DNA from: Acidobacteriota bacterium
GTDB lineage: Bacteria; Acidobacteriota; Terriglobia; Bryobacterales; Bryobacteraceae
Length of the DNA stretch: 41,134 nucleotides
Reading direction: 5' to 3'
Assembly (NCBI GenBank): GCA_026394075.1
Contig: JAPKYX010000228.1
Coordinates: forward strand, 1-41,134
Of this stretch, positions 7,846 to 17,160 are shown one piece after another. A program made the translations under genes and the position numbers. How positions within the stretch are numbered: the stretch's first letter is position 1; every line of letters starts with the position of its first letter. Under the pieces are notes generated by a model that did no database searches, had not been told where the DNA came from, and worked only from the letters and a program-made list of their open reading frames with translations.

Positions 7846-10800
7846 ATGCGATTTGCCATCCTGGCGCTGTCTTCCGTCCTCACTCTTTTCGCCGCCGACT
7901 CTCAATATCTACTGCGGAATCCGGCCGTCTCAAAGACTCATGTGGTGTTCGAATATGCGGATGATCTTTGGATCACCAGCCGCTCCGGTGGCGAGGCTTC
8001 TCGCCTGACCAGTGGAGCGGGCGTCGAATCGGAAGCTCGATTTTCGCCCGATGGCAGCATGGTGGCCTTTACCGGGAACTACGACGGCAATACCGACGTG
8101 TTCGTCGTACCTTCGACGGGCGGCATCCCGAAGCGGTTGACCTTCCACCCCGGCTTCGACATCGCGCGCGGCTGGACGCCGGATGGAAAGCGGGTCCTGT
8201 TCGTCAACAGCGGCACCACCCACAATGGCGCTCCACGCCTGTATACGGTGGACGTGGATGGCGGCTTTCCGCAGGAACTTCCCTTGCCCACTGGTTTCCA
8301 TGGCTCTTATTCTCCGGATGGCTCACAGCTGGCGTATGTGCCCTTTAGCCGGGCTGATCAGGCTTGGAAGCGCTACCGCGGCGGGCGGGCGACGCCGGTC
8401 TGGATTGCGAAGCTCGCGGATTCCAGCATCACCAAGCTGCCCCGCACTGACTCCAACGACCATTCGCCGATGTGGATTGGCAACAAGGTCTACTTCCTGT
8501 CGGACCGCACCGGTCGCTATTCGCTTTACGCCTACGATGTCTCCTCCAAAAAGCTGACCACGGCGTTCGACAACAAAGGCCTCGATATCAAGGCCGCCTC
8601 CGCTGGGCCGGATGCGATCGCCTTTGAGCAGTTTGGCGACATCAACCTGCTCGACCTGAAGTCCGGCAAAGCGCAGAAGCTCGACATCAAGTTGAGCGGC
8701 GGTGATCTGGCTGGCGTCCGGCCGCGCCTGGAGAAGTTGGGCCGGTCGATCAGCAACTTCCACTTGTCGCCCACCGGAGCGCGAGCGGTGTTTGAATCGC
8801 GCGGCGAGATCTTCACCGTACCCGCCGACAAGGGCGACGTGCGCAACCTCACCAACAGCTCCGGCTTTGCCGAGCGGGACCCGGCCTGGTCCCCCGACGG
8901 GAAGTGGATCGCCTACTTCTCGGACGAATCCGGGGAGTACGAACTGCACCTGCGGGACCAGCTCGGCAAGGGCGAGGTGAAGAAGATCACGCTCGACGAA
9001 AAGCCGACCTTCTACTACAACATCGTCTGGTCACCCGATTCGAAGAAGATCGCCTACGTCGACAAGAAGACCAACGTCTGGTACGTGGACCTGGAAGCGA
9101 AGAAGCCGGTCCGCATCGACAACGGAACCTACCACGAGAGCTACAACACGTTGTCCCCACAGTGGGCGCCGGATTCGGCCTGGATCGTCTACAACAAGCA
9201 GTTGAAGACGCGGCTGCATCAGGTGTTTGTCTATTCGCTGAAGGAGGGCAAGACCTATCCGGTGACCGATGGCATGTCGGACGCCCGGGGTGCGGTTTTC
9301 GACAAAGGCGGCAAGTACCTCTACTTCTCTGCCTCCACCGATTCCGGTCCGTCGCTGGGCGGGTTGGATCTGTCGTCCAATTCGCGGCCCATTACGCGCA
9401 GCCTCTACCTGACCGTACTCTCCAAGGCCGATCCGTCACCATTCGCTCCAGAGAGCGACGAAGAAAAGGTGGCGGACGACAAGAAGGATGATGCTTCTAA
9501 ACCCGACGCTCCCAAGCCGGATGCGGCCAAGCCCGCCCCAGTTCGCGGAGCCGCCGCGGCAAAGCCGGTGGAAGTGAAGATCGACACCGACGGCCTCACC
9601 CAGCGCACGCTGCCGCTGCCCATGCCCACGCGCAACTACTCTGTACTGCAGGCGGGCAAAGCGGGCACGCTGTTTGTGGTGGAGTCACCCATCCTGCTCT
9701 CCGCCGCCACCTTCTCCCCTGCCTCGCGCATCCTCCACAAGTTCGACTTGTCGAAGCGCAAGGCCGACCCGTTTCTGACCGGCCTGGCCGGTTACATCGT
9801 CTCCGCCAATGGCGAGAAGATGCTCTACCGCCAAGGTGAGCGCTGGAGCGTCATCGCGACCGCCGCGCCCCCCGCGCCGCGCCCCGGTGAAGGCGGTGGA
9901 GCGCTGAAGACCGCCGACATGGAAGCCTTTATCGACCCGCGCGCCGAGTGGCAGCAGATGTACCGCGAAGTCTGGCGCATCGAACGCGACTTCTTCTATG
10001 ATCCGAATCTGCACGGCGTCAACCTGGCCGACTTCAAGACCAAGTATGAAAAGTACCTCAGCCGCCTGGGCAGCCGGACCGAACTGAACTACCTGTTCCA
10101 GGAGATGTTGGGCGAACTGTCGGTGGGCCACCTGTATGTGAATGGCGGCGACAATCCGGATCAGCCCAAGCGCGTCCGCGGCGGCTTGCTGGGAGCGGAC
10201 TACAAGCTGGAGAACGGACGGTACCGTTTCGCCAAAGTCTATTCCGGCGAAAGCTGGAACCCCCAGACCCGGGCGCCACTAACCCAACCGGGAGTGAACG
10301 TGGCGGCGGGCGAGTACCTGCTGGCGGTCAATGGCAAGGAGCTGAAGGATTCGGACAATGTCTACGCGGCCTTTGAGGCGACTGCTGGAAAGTCCGTTGT
10401 GCTCCGCGTGGGACCGAACCCCAGCGCCGATGGTTCACGTGAAGTGACCGTGCTTCCGGTCGATTCCGAGGTCCAACTGCGAACGTTGGCCTGGATGGAA
10501 GACAACCGCCGCAAGGTGGATCAACTTTCCGGCGGCAAGATCGCCTACATCCACCTGCCCGATACCGCCAACGGCGGCTACGACTACTTCAACCGCTACT
10601 ACTTTGCCCAAACCGACAAGCAGGGCGCGATCATCGATGAGCGCTGGAATCGCGGTGGCAAGGCGGCTGACTATGTGATTGACCACCTGCGCCGTCCGCT
10701 GTGGAACTACTGGTCCAGCCGCGATGGCGCGGACTACACCACTCCGGCCACGGCTATCTTTGGACCCAAGGTGATGATCGCCAACGAGCATTCCGGCTCC

Positions 10801-11187
10801 GGTGGCGACATGCTGCCCTGGCTGTTCAAGCGCGCCAAGCTGGGGCCGGTGGTCGGCACGCGCACCTGGGGCGGACTGGTGGGCATTGGGGGCTATCCCT
10901 CGCTGTTGGACGGCGGCTCCGTAACGGCTCCGCACTTTGGGTTCTGGAACCCTGATGGCAAGTGGGATGTCGAGAACCATGGCACGGACCCGGATGTCAC
11001 CGTCGAGATGGACCCCAAGCTGTGGCGCGAAGGGAAGGATCCGCAATTGGAGAAAGCGGTGGAACTGGCGCTGGACGAACTGAAGCGCAATCCGCTCCCG
11101 GTCCACAAAAAGCCGGCCTACCCGAACTACCAGAAGGCCACCCCGGGCGTGGGCTCGGGAGCGGCTGGGCAGGGTGGCGGGCGGTAG
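7846..11187 (+). CDS. Tricorn-like S41-family protease (beta-propeller, PDZ, tail-specific protease core)
   Basis: 1113 residues. An N-terminal signal (MRFAILALSSVLTLFA) suggests export, unlike the cytosolic archaeal tricorn. Residues about 25-520 are TolB/tricorn-type propeller repeats (RFSPDGSMVAFTG, WSPDGKWIAYFSD, WSPDSKKIAYVD). A Lys/Pro/Ala/Asp-rich linker follows (about 535-580), then the C1 helical domain, a PDZ domain (around 780-870) and the C2 catalytic domain. His762 (LSVGHLYV), Ser985 (EHSGSGGD) and Glu1043 (DVENHGTDPD) align with tricorn His746, Ser965 and Glu1023. The residue before His762 is Gly, where archaeal tricorn has Ser745. The expected role is trimming peptides into short products. 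The start is backed by AGAGG upstream. The Uma2 gene follows after 9 nt. Confidence 0.9.
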   Translation: MRFAILALSSVLTLFAADSQYLLRNPAVSKTHVVFEYADDLWITSRSGGEASRLTSGAGVESEARFSPDGSMVAFTGNYDGNTDVFVVPSTGGIPKRLTFHPGFDIARGWTPDGKRVLFVNSGTTHNGAPRLYTVDVDGGFPQELPLPTGFHGSYSPDGSQLAYVPFSRADQAWKRYRGGRATPVWIAKLADSSITKLPRTDSNDHSPMWIGNKVYFLSDRTGRYSLYAYDVSSKKLTTAFDNKGLDIKAASAGPDAIAFEQFGDINLLDLKSGKAQKLDIKLSGGDLAGVRPRLEKLGRSISNFHLSPTGARAVFESRGEIFTVPADKGDVRNLTNSSGFAERDPAWSPDGKWIAYFSDESGEYELHLRDQLGKGEVKKITLDEKPTFYYNIVWSPDSKKIAYVDKKTNVWYVDLEAKKPVRIDNGTYHESYNTLSPQWAPDSAWIVYNKQLKTRLHQVFVYSLKEGKTYPVTDGMSDARGAVFDKGGKYLYFSASTDSGPSLGGLDLSSNSRPITRSLYLTVLSKADPSPFAPESDEEKVADDKKDDASKPDAPKPDAAKPAPVRGAAAAKPVEVKIDTDGLTQRTLPLPMPTRNYSVLQAGKAGTLFVVESPILLSAATFSPASRILHKFDLSKRKADPFLTGLAGYIVSANGEKMLYRQGERWSVIATAAPPAPRPGEGGGALKTADMEAFIDPRAEWQQMYREVWRIERDFFYDPNLHGVNLADFKTKYEKYLSRLGSRTELNYLFQEMLGELSVGHLYVNGGDNPDQPKRVRGGLLGADYKLENGRYRFAKVYSGESWNPQTRAPLTQPGVNVAAGEYLLAVNGKELKDSDNVYAAFEATAGKSVVLRVGPNPSADGSREVTVLPVDSEVQLRTLAWMEDNRRKVDQLSGGKIAYIHLPDTANGGYDYFNRYYFAQTDKQGAIIDERWNRGGKAADYVIDHLRRPLWNYWSSRDGADYTTPATAIFGPKVMIANEHSGSGGDMLPWLFKRAKLGPVVGTRTWGGLVGIGGYPSLLDGGSVTAPHFGFWNPDGKWDVENHGTDPDVTVEMDPKLWREGKDPQLEKAVELALDELKRNPLPVHKKPAYPNYQKATPGVGSGAAGQGGGR

Positions 11188-11196
11188 AATAACGGT

Positions 11197-11727
11197 ATGG
11201 CGACCACGGTGCAGCGGATGAGTGTTGAGGAGTTTCTTGCCCTCCCGGCCCATGAGACCGAAGGCTGTGAACTTCACTACGGAGAGATCGTTTATATGGC
11301 GCCGCCCAAGCACCTTCACTGGTTGACCCGCGAGGCCCTACTTCGCGCTCTCCGTCCTGTGGCCGAGCCATTGGGACTGATTGGCGCGGAGATGGGTTTT
11401 CAGTGTGGCGACGATGACATCCGTGAAGCGGATATTGGCTTTGTCACACATGACCGTGCCCGCGGAATCTCAGTGGATGGTTATTTGGCCGGAGCTCCAG
11501 ACATGGTGGTGGAGATACTCTCCGCCTCCAATTCGCGAGCAGAAATGCTGGAGCGCGAAATGCGCTGCCTGATGTTCGGCTGCCGTGAGTTCTGGACCGT
11601 TGATCCAGCCAAACAGACCGTCCGGGCGGCGACGAGCAAAGCGATTTTAACTTACGGTACTGGAGATGACCTGGTCAGCTCACTATTCCCCGGCTGGTCC
11701 GTGCCGGTGGCACAGTTGTTCTCCTAG
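11197..11727 (+). CDS. Uma2-family (DUF820) PD-(D/E)XK nuclease-like protein
   Basis: This 176-residue cytoplasmic protein matches the Uma2/DUF820 family of restriction-endonuclease-like folds. The N terminus has the usual MSVEEFLALP opening. The core shows the metal-site strand (READIGFV) followed by APDMVVEILSASNSRAEM and then REFWTVDPAKQTV. The biological role of the family is unclear, and members often occur as scattered, multicopy genes in Acidobacteria and cyanobacteria. The lysine that usually follows the RAEML helix (EKV...Y) is replaced (EREMRC), so activity is uncertain. It starts 9 nt after the tricorn gene and may be co-transcribed with it. Confidence 0.8.
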   Translation: MATTVQRMSVEEFLALPAHETEGCELHYGEIVYMAPPKHLHWLTREALLRALRPVAEPLGLIGAEMGFQCGDDDIREADIGFVTHDRARGISVDGYLAGAPDMVVEILSASNSRAEMLEREMRCLMFGCREFWTVDPAKQTVRAATSKAILTYGTGDDLVSSLFPGWSVPVAQLFS

Positions 11728-11754
11728 ACCTTCCTACCTGCACCCCGCACCCCT

Positions 11755-11861
11755 GCCGGTGGCGGTAGCCGAACCGGGACGGCAGGTAATTCACCAGTTC
11801 ATCCTTGGTTTCCGGCTACGCGAGTGCGCCCCAGCAGTGGCTTTCGCCCACTTCCTCAGTC
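11755..11861 (-). pseudogene. Decayed 3' fragment of the sulfite-oxidase/cytochrome c gene
   Basis: Positions 11756-11855 align without gaps to 15650-15749, the 3' end of the intact molybdoenzyme-cytochrome gene, with about 82 of 100 bases identical by hand count. Read on the minus strand in the same frame, the fragment still encodes PETKDELVNYLPSRFGYRHR. It has a stop codon a few residues earlier, the original stop has become a sense codon, and the cytochrome's methionine position is lost. There is no start codon, so this is a non-coding relic of a duplicated gene. Confidence 0.75.
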
Positions 11862-12085
11862 GAGCCTTCTGAGCCGCGCGGGTCAGCAAGTGGTCTCCGG
11901 CCTTGATCCGCAGCCTGCGAGGGGCTGGAAGGCACAGAAGGCCATTTCGCTGAAGCTCAAAGGAGGATTACAATCGAAGCAACAGATCCGCACTCTTCAG
12001 CGAATCTGTGGAACATGCGCTCTGTCTCACCGATAAGGAATAAGGCGAGAGGATAGGCGAAAGCAAGGGGAGTAGCCTTCGAATC
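11862..12085. other. Non-coding leader region of the hybrid kinase gene
   Basis: No gene is supported in this stretch. It contains an imperfect hairpin near 11980-12007 (CAGATCCGC paired with GCGAATCTG, one mismatch) and a purine-rich run just before the kinase start at 12086. I see no convincing -35/-10 pair. Confidence 0.4.
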
Positions 12086-15000
12086 ATGGACGCCCGGGTA
12101 AAGATCAAGGAGTGTGGACCAGGGCTGAGGGCGGGCACACTCTACGCGCTACTGTTGTGCGTGTCGGTGCGGGACTGCTTGGCGAGCTCCGACGGCGAAT
12201 GGCGCTACTGGAGGCCGGAGCATGGACTTGCGGCAGCCTACGTGGAGTCGATCAGCGTTGCCGGCGATGGCTCAGTTTGGCTGAACCACGGGGACGTCTT
12301 TACGTTCACCCGGTTCGACGGTTACCGCTTCCAAACCATCAACAGCCCCGGAGTTTCCGCGACGTTCTCGAGCGCCAATGGCATCACCGGTTGGGTGGCG
12401 GGGGTCGGCGGACTCCACTATTTCGATGGCAAGTCATGGCTGGCCATTCGCGAAGAACAGACCGTTCCCATTGCGGCGGACCGCCCCCAACGGGTTTTTG
12501 ACCTCGGCCAGGGCCGAGCCTTGCTGCTGTATCCCGGAAGGATCATCGAGATCGACAGCCGAGGCGATCGACGGGTGTTTGCTGCGCCGCCCGCCGACTC
12601 TCGGGTTGGGGCGCTCCGCGGGTTTACCCACTCCTTGGACCGCAAACGGCTGTGGGCAATGGCCGAACGCGGGTTGGTGCAGTTCGATATAGGAGCCGGC
12701 ACGCCCTCTGGCTGGAATGAGTTCACTCTACCGGAAGGCATGACGGATCCGGTGTTGCCGATTCCTTGCCGAAGCCAGGAGTTATTCCTCACCGTCACCC
12801 AAACTCCGTCTCGACACGGAGCCGTCATTTCTTTCCGCGAAGGCAAATGGACGGTGATCACCCGGGAGAATCGTATCGACCAAGGGTTGCGCGGATGGCG
12901 GGATGCTCAGGGCGAGATCTGGCTGTATACCTCCGGGGAATTGCGGATTCAGCGCGGTGACTCATGGCTGTCGCTCGAAGCGAGGAATCCAGTGCTCTCC
13001 GGTATGTATACCGACATTGTGATGTCGCCGGACGGCGGGTTCTTCATTGCCACCACGCAAGGCCTGGCCTTTCATCCGCCTCCCAGTTGGGGTATTCCCA
13101 CCGGACCATCCGCCCACCTCCTGCGGCAACAAAGTAGCGGCACGACGCACGACCGGCAGGGGAATCACTGGTTCATGGGCCGCAACTCGCTCCTGCGGTC
13201 GCGACCGGGACTAATCAGGGAATATCCATTGCCTGCCGGTATCGTGAACGACTCACTGCGGGGAACCAATTTGGCGCTCCTGGCGGATGGGCGGCTATTG
13301 CTGCATCCTCATACAAACAAAGCGCTCATTGTGTTTGACCCGGCGAGCGGGCACTTTACTCCCGTGCCTGATTTACCGGGCTTTCGTGTGCTCCAGTTCT
13401 TTCCGCGCCGGGACGGGTCCGCGCTGGTGGCGCTGAGACAGTCCAGCACCGGAGAAGGGTTCTTTTCGGCGTTCGACGGCGATCACTTCGGAACGCTCCA
13501 GAAGGCGGGAGGCTCGCTGACCGTTGGACATCCCCGGGACTTCCTGGAGACCCGTACTGGCGAACTGTGGCTGGGCGGCACCCTGGGCATCATCCATGTC
13601 AGCCATGGCCAGCGCCAGGAATGGTCCAAGTTGGCGGCGGAGGACTTCAAGGGAGCCTACGCGTTCATCGAAGAGGACGACGGCTCCGTGTTGATCGCGG
13701 CCCGGCCGAGCCTGTACCGGTGGCGGAACGGCACCTTTTCTCGGGAACCCGGGTATCCCAAGAACATCCGGTCTTTTGCCCTTCTGCCGGACGGCCATCT
13801 GGTGGCCGCTGGCGGGGATGGCGTGTTTATGCGGCGAGAGTACGGCTGGCTGCCGCTTACCGAAGGTCTTCCATCGGTGGCCACGGGGCACATCTCTCAT
13901 GATCTCCAAGGAACCCTGTGGGCGGCCACGGCACAGGGACCGAGCTTCTTCCTCGGATTCCGCCCCTCCAGCCCGCCGTCCGTGCAGATCGCTTACCCGG
14001 CCAGCGGCCAGAAACTTCTGAGTTCTTCGCATTTCGTGTTCGAGGCCATGGGGCGGGACCGGTGGGAATCGACGCGGTCCTCCGAGTTGCGCTACTCGTG
14101 GAGGTTTGACCAGCAACCCTGGAGACCAGCGACAGAAGGGCAATCCATTTCCAGCCCCGATCTGGCGCCGGGGGATCATCGGGTGGAACTGAGGGTCTTC
14201 GACCGGGAAGGCACCAGATCGCAAGTTGCGTCGGTGGATTTTGCCATGATCCCGCCGTGGTACGCGAGCTCATTGTTTCACTCCATCGTGGCGACGCTAT
14301 TGGCGGTGTCTGCCTTCTTGCTGAAGAGCCTGGCTGGTAACTACCGTGACCAATCGCGGCTGATCGCAAGTCTCCAGACGGCGTCGATCCAGGCCAAGGC
14401 CGCCTCCGAGGCCAAAAGCGTGTTCTTGGCGAACATGAGCCACGAACTGCGGACACCGCTGAACGGGGTGATCGGGACCACCAGCCTGCTGATGAGCACG
14501 CCGCTGTCGGATGAACAGCGCACGTATACCAGCATCATCCGCAGCAGCGGTCAGTTATTGCTGGGCGTGATCAGTGACATTCTGGATGTATCTGCCATTG
14601 AGGCTCACCGCGTAGTGCTCGACCGGTCCGAGTTCAACCTCAGTGAAGCCGTGCACGAAACCCTTCAGGTGGTCGCCGCGGCTGCCGGAGCGAAGGGGCT
14701 GGAGCTAAAAGCCCGGCTGGCGGCTGACATTCCGCGGTCTGTTTACGGCGATACCCTGCGCTTCAAGCAGATTTTGCTCAATCTGCTTTCGAACGCCATC
14801 AAGTTCGCCACGCACGGGGAGGTTGTGGTGGAATGCGAGGTGGTTGGGTGCCAGGAGCGCGACGTGACGCTCCGGTTTACGGTGACCGATCAGGGACCGG
14901 GCTTCAACCCGGAGTTAACGCCCACGCTCTTTGAACCCTTCACTCAGGTCGATCCCTCAGCGCGCCGCCACTACGGGGGCACGGGGCTCGGCTTGGCCAT

Positions 15001-15622
15001 CTGCAAGAATCTGGTGGAACTGATGGGCGGCTCAATTGGGGTGGAAAGTCAACCAGGGACCGGGGCCTCGTTCTGGTTTACCCTCCATTTGGAGGCGGCG
15101 GATACCCCTGAGGATTCTTGCCCCCCTAGCTTGCCGGCACTTGCTGCTGCCATCGGGACACCGAATCTTGCAATGAGGACGGCGTCACCGATGCCGGCGG
15201 CGCGCATTCTGCTGGCCGAAGATAACCGGGTGAATCAACTGGTGGCCAAGGCGCTGTTGATCAAGTTAGGCCTTCAGGTTGACGTGGTGGAAAATGGCGA
15301 GCAGGCGCTGGCCGCCGTCAAACAATCAACGTATGACCTGGTGCTGATGGATTGCCAGATGCCCGGCATGGATGGGTTTGAGGCCACCCGCGCCATCCGT
15401 GCCTTGGAAGAGGCAGCCCCCTCCAGCCGGATTCCGATCGTCGCCCTGACCGCCCATGCCGTCTCGGGCGATCGCGAGCGTTGCCTGGAAGCAGGCATGG
15501 ATGATTACCTGACGAAACCGGTCGATATCACGCGCTTGGCGGACGTTCTTTCGCACTGGATCGAGGCCCCCGCCCGTAGCGATCAGCCGGCGGCTACACC
15601 CCCGGTCCACGATCGGCAGTAG
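12086..15622 (+). CDS. Hybrid sensor histidine kinase/response regulator with a propeller sensor domain
   Basis: 1178 residues. A signal/anchor segment near the N terminus is followed by a large extracytoplasmic region of two-component-regulator propeller repeats (about 40-640; LWLNHG- and [10 protein letters not shown]-type blades) and a Y_Y_Y-type beta domain. A single membrane segment lies at about 728-751. The cytoplasmic part has a HisKA dimerisation domain with phosphoacceptor His786 ([12 protein letters not shown]), a HATPase domain (N box [14 protein letters not shown] boxes DQGPGF and [13 protein letters not shown]) and a C-terminal receiver with Asp1089 ([13 protein letters not shown]) and the conserved Lys in YLTKPVD. 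There is no DNA-binding output domain, so phosphate probably passes to another regulator. The solo receiver at 17161 is a nearby candidate, which is inference only. Such sensors often respond to extracellular glycans or other polymers. Confidence 0.9.
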   Translation: MDARVKIKECGPGLRAGTLYALLLCVSVRDCLASSDGEWRYWRPEHGLAAAYVESISVAGDGSVWLNHGDVFTFTRFDGYRFQTINSPGVSATFSSANGITGWVAGVGGLHYFDGKSWLAIREEQTVPIAADRPQRVFDLGQGRALLLYPGRIIEIDSRGDRRVFAAPPADSRVGALRGFTHSLDRKRLWAMAERGLVQFDIGAGTPSGWNEFTLPEGMTDPVLPIPCRSQELFLTVTQTPSRHGAVISFREGKWTVITRENRIDQGLRGWRDAQGEIWLYTSGELRIQRGDSWLSLEARNPVLSGMYTDIVMSPDGGFFIATTQGLAFHPPPSWGIPTGPSAHLLRQQSSGTTHDRQGNHWFMGRNSLLRSRPGLIREYPLPAGIVNDSLRGTNLALLADGRLLLHPHTNKALIVFDPASGHFTPVPDLPGFRVLQFFPRRDGSALVALRQSSTGEGFFSAFDGDHFGTLQKAGGSLTVGHPRDFLETRTGELWLGGTLGIIHVSHGQRQEWSKLAAEDFKGAYAFIEEDDGSVLIAARPSLYRWRNGTFSREPGYPKNIRSFALLPDGHLVAAGGDGVFMRREYGWLPLTEGLPSVATGHISHDLQGTLWAATAQGPSFFLGFRPSSPPSVQIAYPASGQKLLSSSHFVFEAMGRDRWESTRSSELRYSWRFDQQPWRPATEGQSISSPDLAPGDHRVELRVFDREGTRSQVASVDFAMIPPWYASSLFHSIVATLLAVSAFLLKSLAGNYRDQSRLIASLQTASIQAKAASEAKSVFLANMSHELRTPLNGVIGTTSLLMSTPLSDEQRTYTSIIRSSGQLLLGVISDILDVSAIEAHRVVLDRSEFNLSEAVHETLQVVAAAAGAKGLELKARLAADIPRSVYGDTLRFKQILLNLLSNAIKFATHGEVVVECEVVGCQERDVTLRFTVTDQGPGFNPELTPTLFEPFTQVDPSARRHYGGTGLGLAICKNLVELMGGSIGVESQPGTGASFWFTLHLEAADTPEDSCPPSLPALAAAIGTPNLAMRTASPMPAARILLAEDNRVNQLVAKALLIKLGLQVDVVENGEQALAAVKQSTYDLVLMDCQMPGMDGFEATRAIRALEEAAPSSRIPIVALTAHAVSGDRERCLEAGMDDYLTKPVDITRLADVLSHWIEAPARSDQPAATPPVHDRQ

Positions 15623-15646
15623 GCCGCGGGGCCGTCGCTTCCCCGA

Positions 15647-16939
15647 CTACCGGTGGCGGTAGCCGAACCGCGACACCAGGTAGTTCAGCAGCTCGTCCTT
15701 GGTTTCCGGCTTCACCGGAGCGCCCCAGCGCTGCATCTTGCCCACTTCCGCTTCCCATTGCGCCCGGGACAGGCGTTGCTTCCGCACTGGGCCTTCATCA
15801 TGGCAGCCGACGCAGGTGGCCTTATAGACTGCCGGTGGCTCAATCGCGGGTGCGGTGGGCACGGGGGCGGATTCCGAGGCGACCTGGTGGATCGCGTTCC
15901 ACTGATAGCCCGACGGGTTCCATTCCTGCGCCATGGGCTGCGTATGGCCCCAGGTGTCGTGGGCGCGGGCCATCACCACGTAGTAGCCTGTCGGCGGCTG
16001 CCAATCATATTCCCAGGTGACCCACCCGAACGGCGTGCGCGGGGAGGTGATCTTGGCGGCTTTCCAGGTGCGGCCCCGGTCCACGGAGACCTCCACGGTC
16101 GCCACTGCTTTCTCGCCCGCCCAGGCGGCGCCGGAGACCTTGGGTCCGATGGCGGCGATGACGGACTTTACCTGAATCGCTTCCACCGGCTTCATCTCTT
16201 CCGGCTTCACGGGCAGGCCGGGCTGCATGCCCTTGCCGGGGTGCCGGTAGCCGGTCTTCATGAAGAAGCCGTCGAACTCCTTGTCCAGCACTTCAATCCG
16301 CGTCACCCACTTCACCCAGGAATCGCCCGCCCAACCCGGAGCGATCACCCGCAGCGGGAAGCCATGCGAGGCCGGCAGCGCGGCACCGTTCATGTCAAAG
16401 GCAAGCAGAGTGTTGGGGTCCATCGCCTTGTCGATCGGGATGGTCCGCTGGAACTCCGGCTGCGCGCCCACCGGCACGTCGGCACCGTCAAACAGCACGT
16501 GTTTGGCACCCGGCTTGACGCCCACGCGCTTCAGCACATCGGCCAACCGGACGCCGCGCCACCGGGCGTTGCCCACGCTGCCATGCTCCCACTGCAGGCC
16601 CGGCATGGAAGGCTCATAGAAGCCGCGCCCATTGCCCGCGCATTCCAGCACGGCCACCATCTCCACCGGCTTCATCGCCTTCAGATCCGCCATGGAAAGT
16701 GTCAGCCCACCGTTGACGTGCCCTTTCACCTCCAGCTTCCAGGCGTCGAGCTCAATCTTGGGCGTCAAATGGTGGCTGCGCACAAAGAAGTGCTCCACCG
16801 GCGTGATGTAGTCCTTAAAGCCCGCCAGTGGCATCTCATAGCCTTCCTGGCGCGAGTTATGGATGATCATGTCGCGCTTCTGCGCTTGCAATTGAAGCGC
16901 GGCGCCGGAAAGGGTGGCCAACAGGGTTCGACGGTTCAT
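15647..16939 (-). CDS. Tat-exported sulfite oxidase-like molybdoenzyme fused to cytochrome c
   Basis: 430 residues. The N terminus (MNRRTLLATLSGAALQLQAQ) has twin arginines followed by a hydrophobic stretch, typical of Tat export of a cofactor-loaded enzyme. The oxidoreductase molybdopterin domain (about 35-215) contains the molybdenum-ligating Cys100 in VLECAGNGR, and a Mo-co dimerisation domain (about 230-345) follows. The C terminus is a small class I cytochrome c domain with a haem motif CVGCH at 376-380 and a likely axial Met402. Known sulfite-oxidising enzymes of the SorAB type use a separate cytochrome subunit; here both are on one chain. Sulfite is the best guess for the substrate but is not proven. 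It converges with the kinase gene across a 24-bp gap. Confidence 0.85.
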   Translation of the reverse strand: MNRRTLLATLSGAALQLQAQKRDMIIHNSRQEGYEMPLAGFKDYITPVEHFFVRSHHLTPKIELDAWKLEVKGHVNGGLTLSMADLKAMKPVEMVAVLECAGNGRGFYEPSMPGLQWEHGSVGNARWRGVRLADVLKRVGVKPGAKHVLFDGADVPVGAQPEFQRTIPIDKAMDPNTLLAFDMNGAALPASHGFPLRVIAPGWAGDSWVKWVTRIEVLDKEFDGFFMKTGYRHPGKGMQPGLPVKPEEMKPVEAIQVKSVIAAIGPKVSGAAWAGEKAVATVEVSVDRGRTWKAAKITSPRTPFGWVTWEYDWQPPTGYYVVMARAHDTWGHTQPMAQEWNPSGYQWNAIHQVASESAPVPTAPAIEPPAVYKATCVGCHDEGPVRKQRLSRAQWEAEVGKMQRWGAPVKPETKDELLNYLVSRFGYRHR

Positions 16940-17082
16940 CAGACAAAGCTTCCTTCGCTAGTGTAGTCCGTCCGGAGCGGCCGTGGATGGCCATGGGGGT
17001 GTTAAGACAAATACCTGAGATGTCCTAAAGATTTTTCTCAAGTCTCCCACAGTTTCACCGATAGGCCCTTCAAGCGTGGCAC

Positions 17083-17098
17083 TGGCACTTTGATTGCC
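17083..17098 (+). promoter_or_regulatory. Sigma-54 (-24/-12) promoter
   Basis: TGGCAC-N5-TTGCC matches the sigma-54 consensus (TGGCAC-N5-TTGCW) at every base except the last, with the invariant GG and GC exactly 10 nt apart. Transcription would start near 17110, about 50 nt before the response regulator start codon. Sigma-54 promoters need an enhancer-binding activator, and none is encoded in the window. Confidence 0.6.
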
Positions 17099-17160
17099 GT
17101 CCCCGTCTGCGGCATCGGCCGGTGAATGTTGACTTTTGTTGAAAATCAAAGGATCGAAAC

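Noticed and set aside
12086-12501. Second plus-strand frame at 12112-12501 as a separate gene
   Set aside because: It lies fully inside the kinase gene in another frame, with Arg/Trp-rich composition and no ribosome binding site.
15627-15645. Terminator between the convergent kinase and sulfite oxidase genes
   Set aside because: There is only a 5-bp stem with an 9-nt loop and no T tract in a GC-rich gap, too weak to call.
15653-16966. Long plus-strand open frame opposite the sulfite oxidase gene
   Set aside because: It is an antisense shadow in a high-GC region. It lacks recognisable domains, while the minus strand encodes a complete molybdoenzyme with Tat signal and haem motif.
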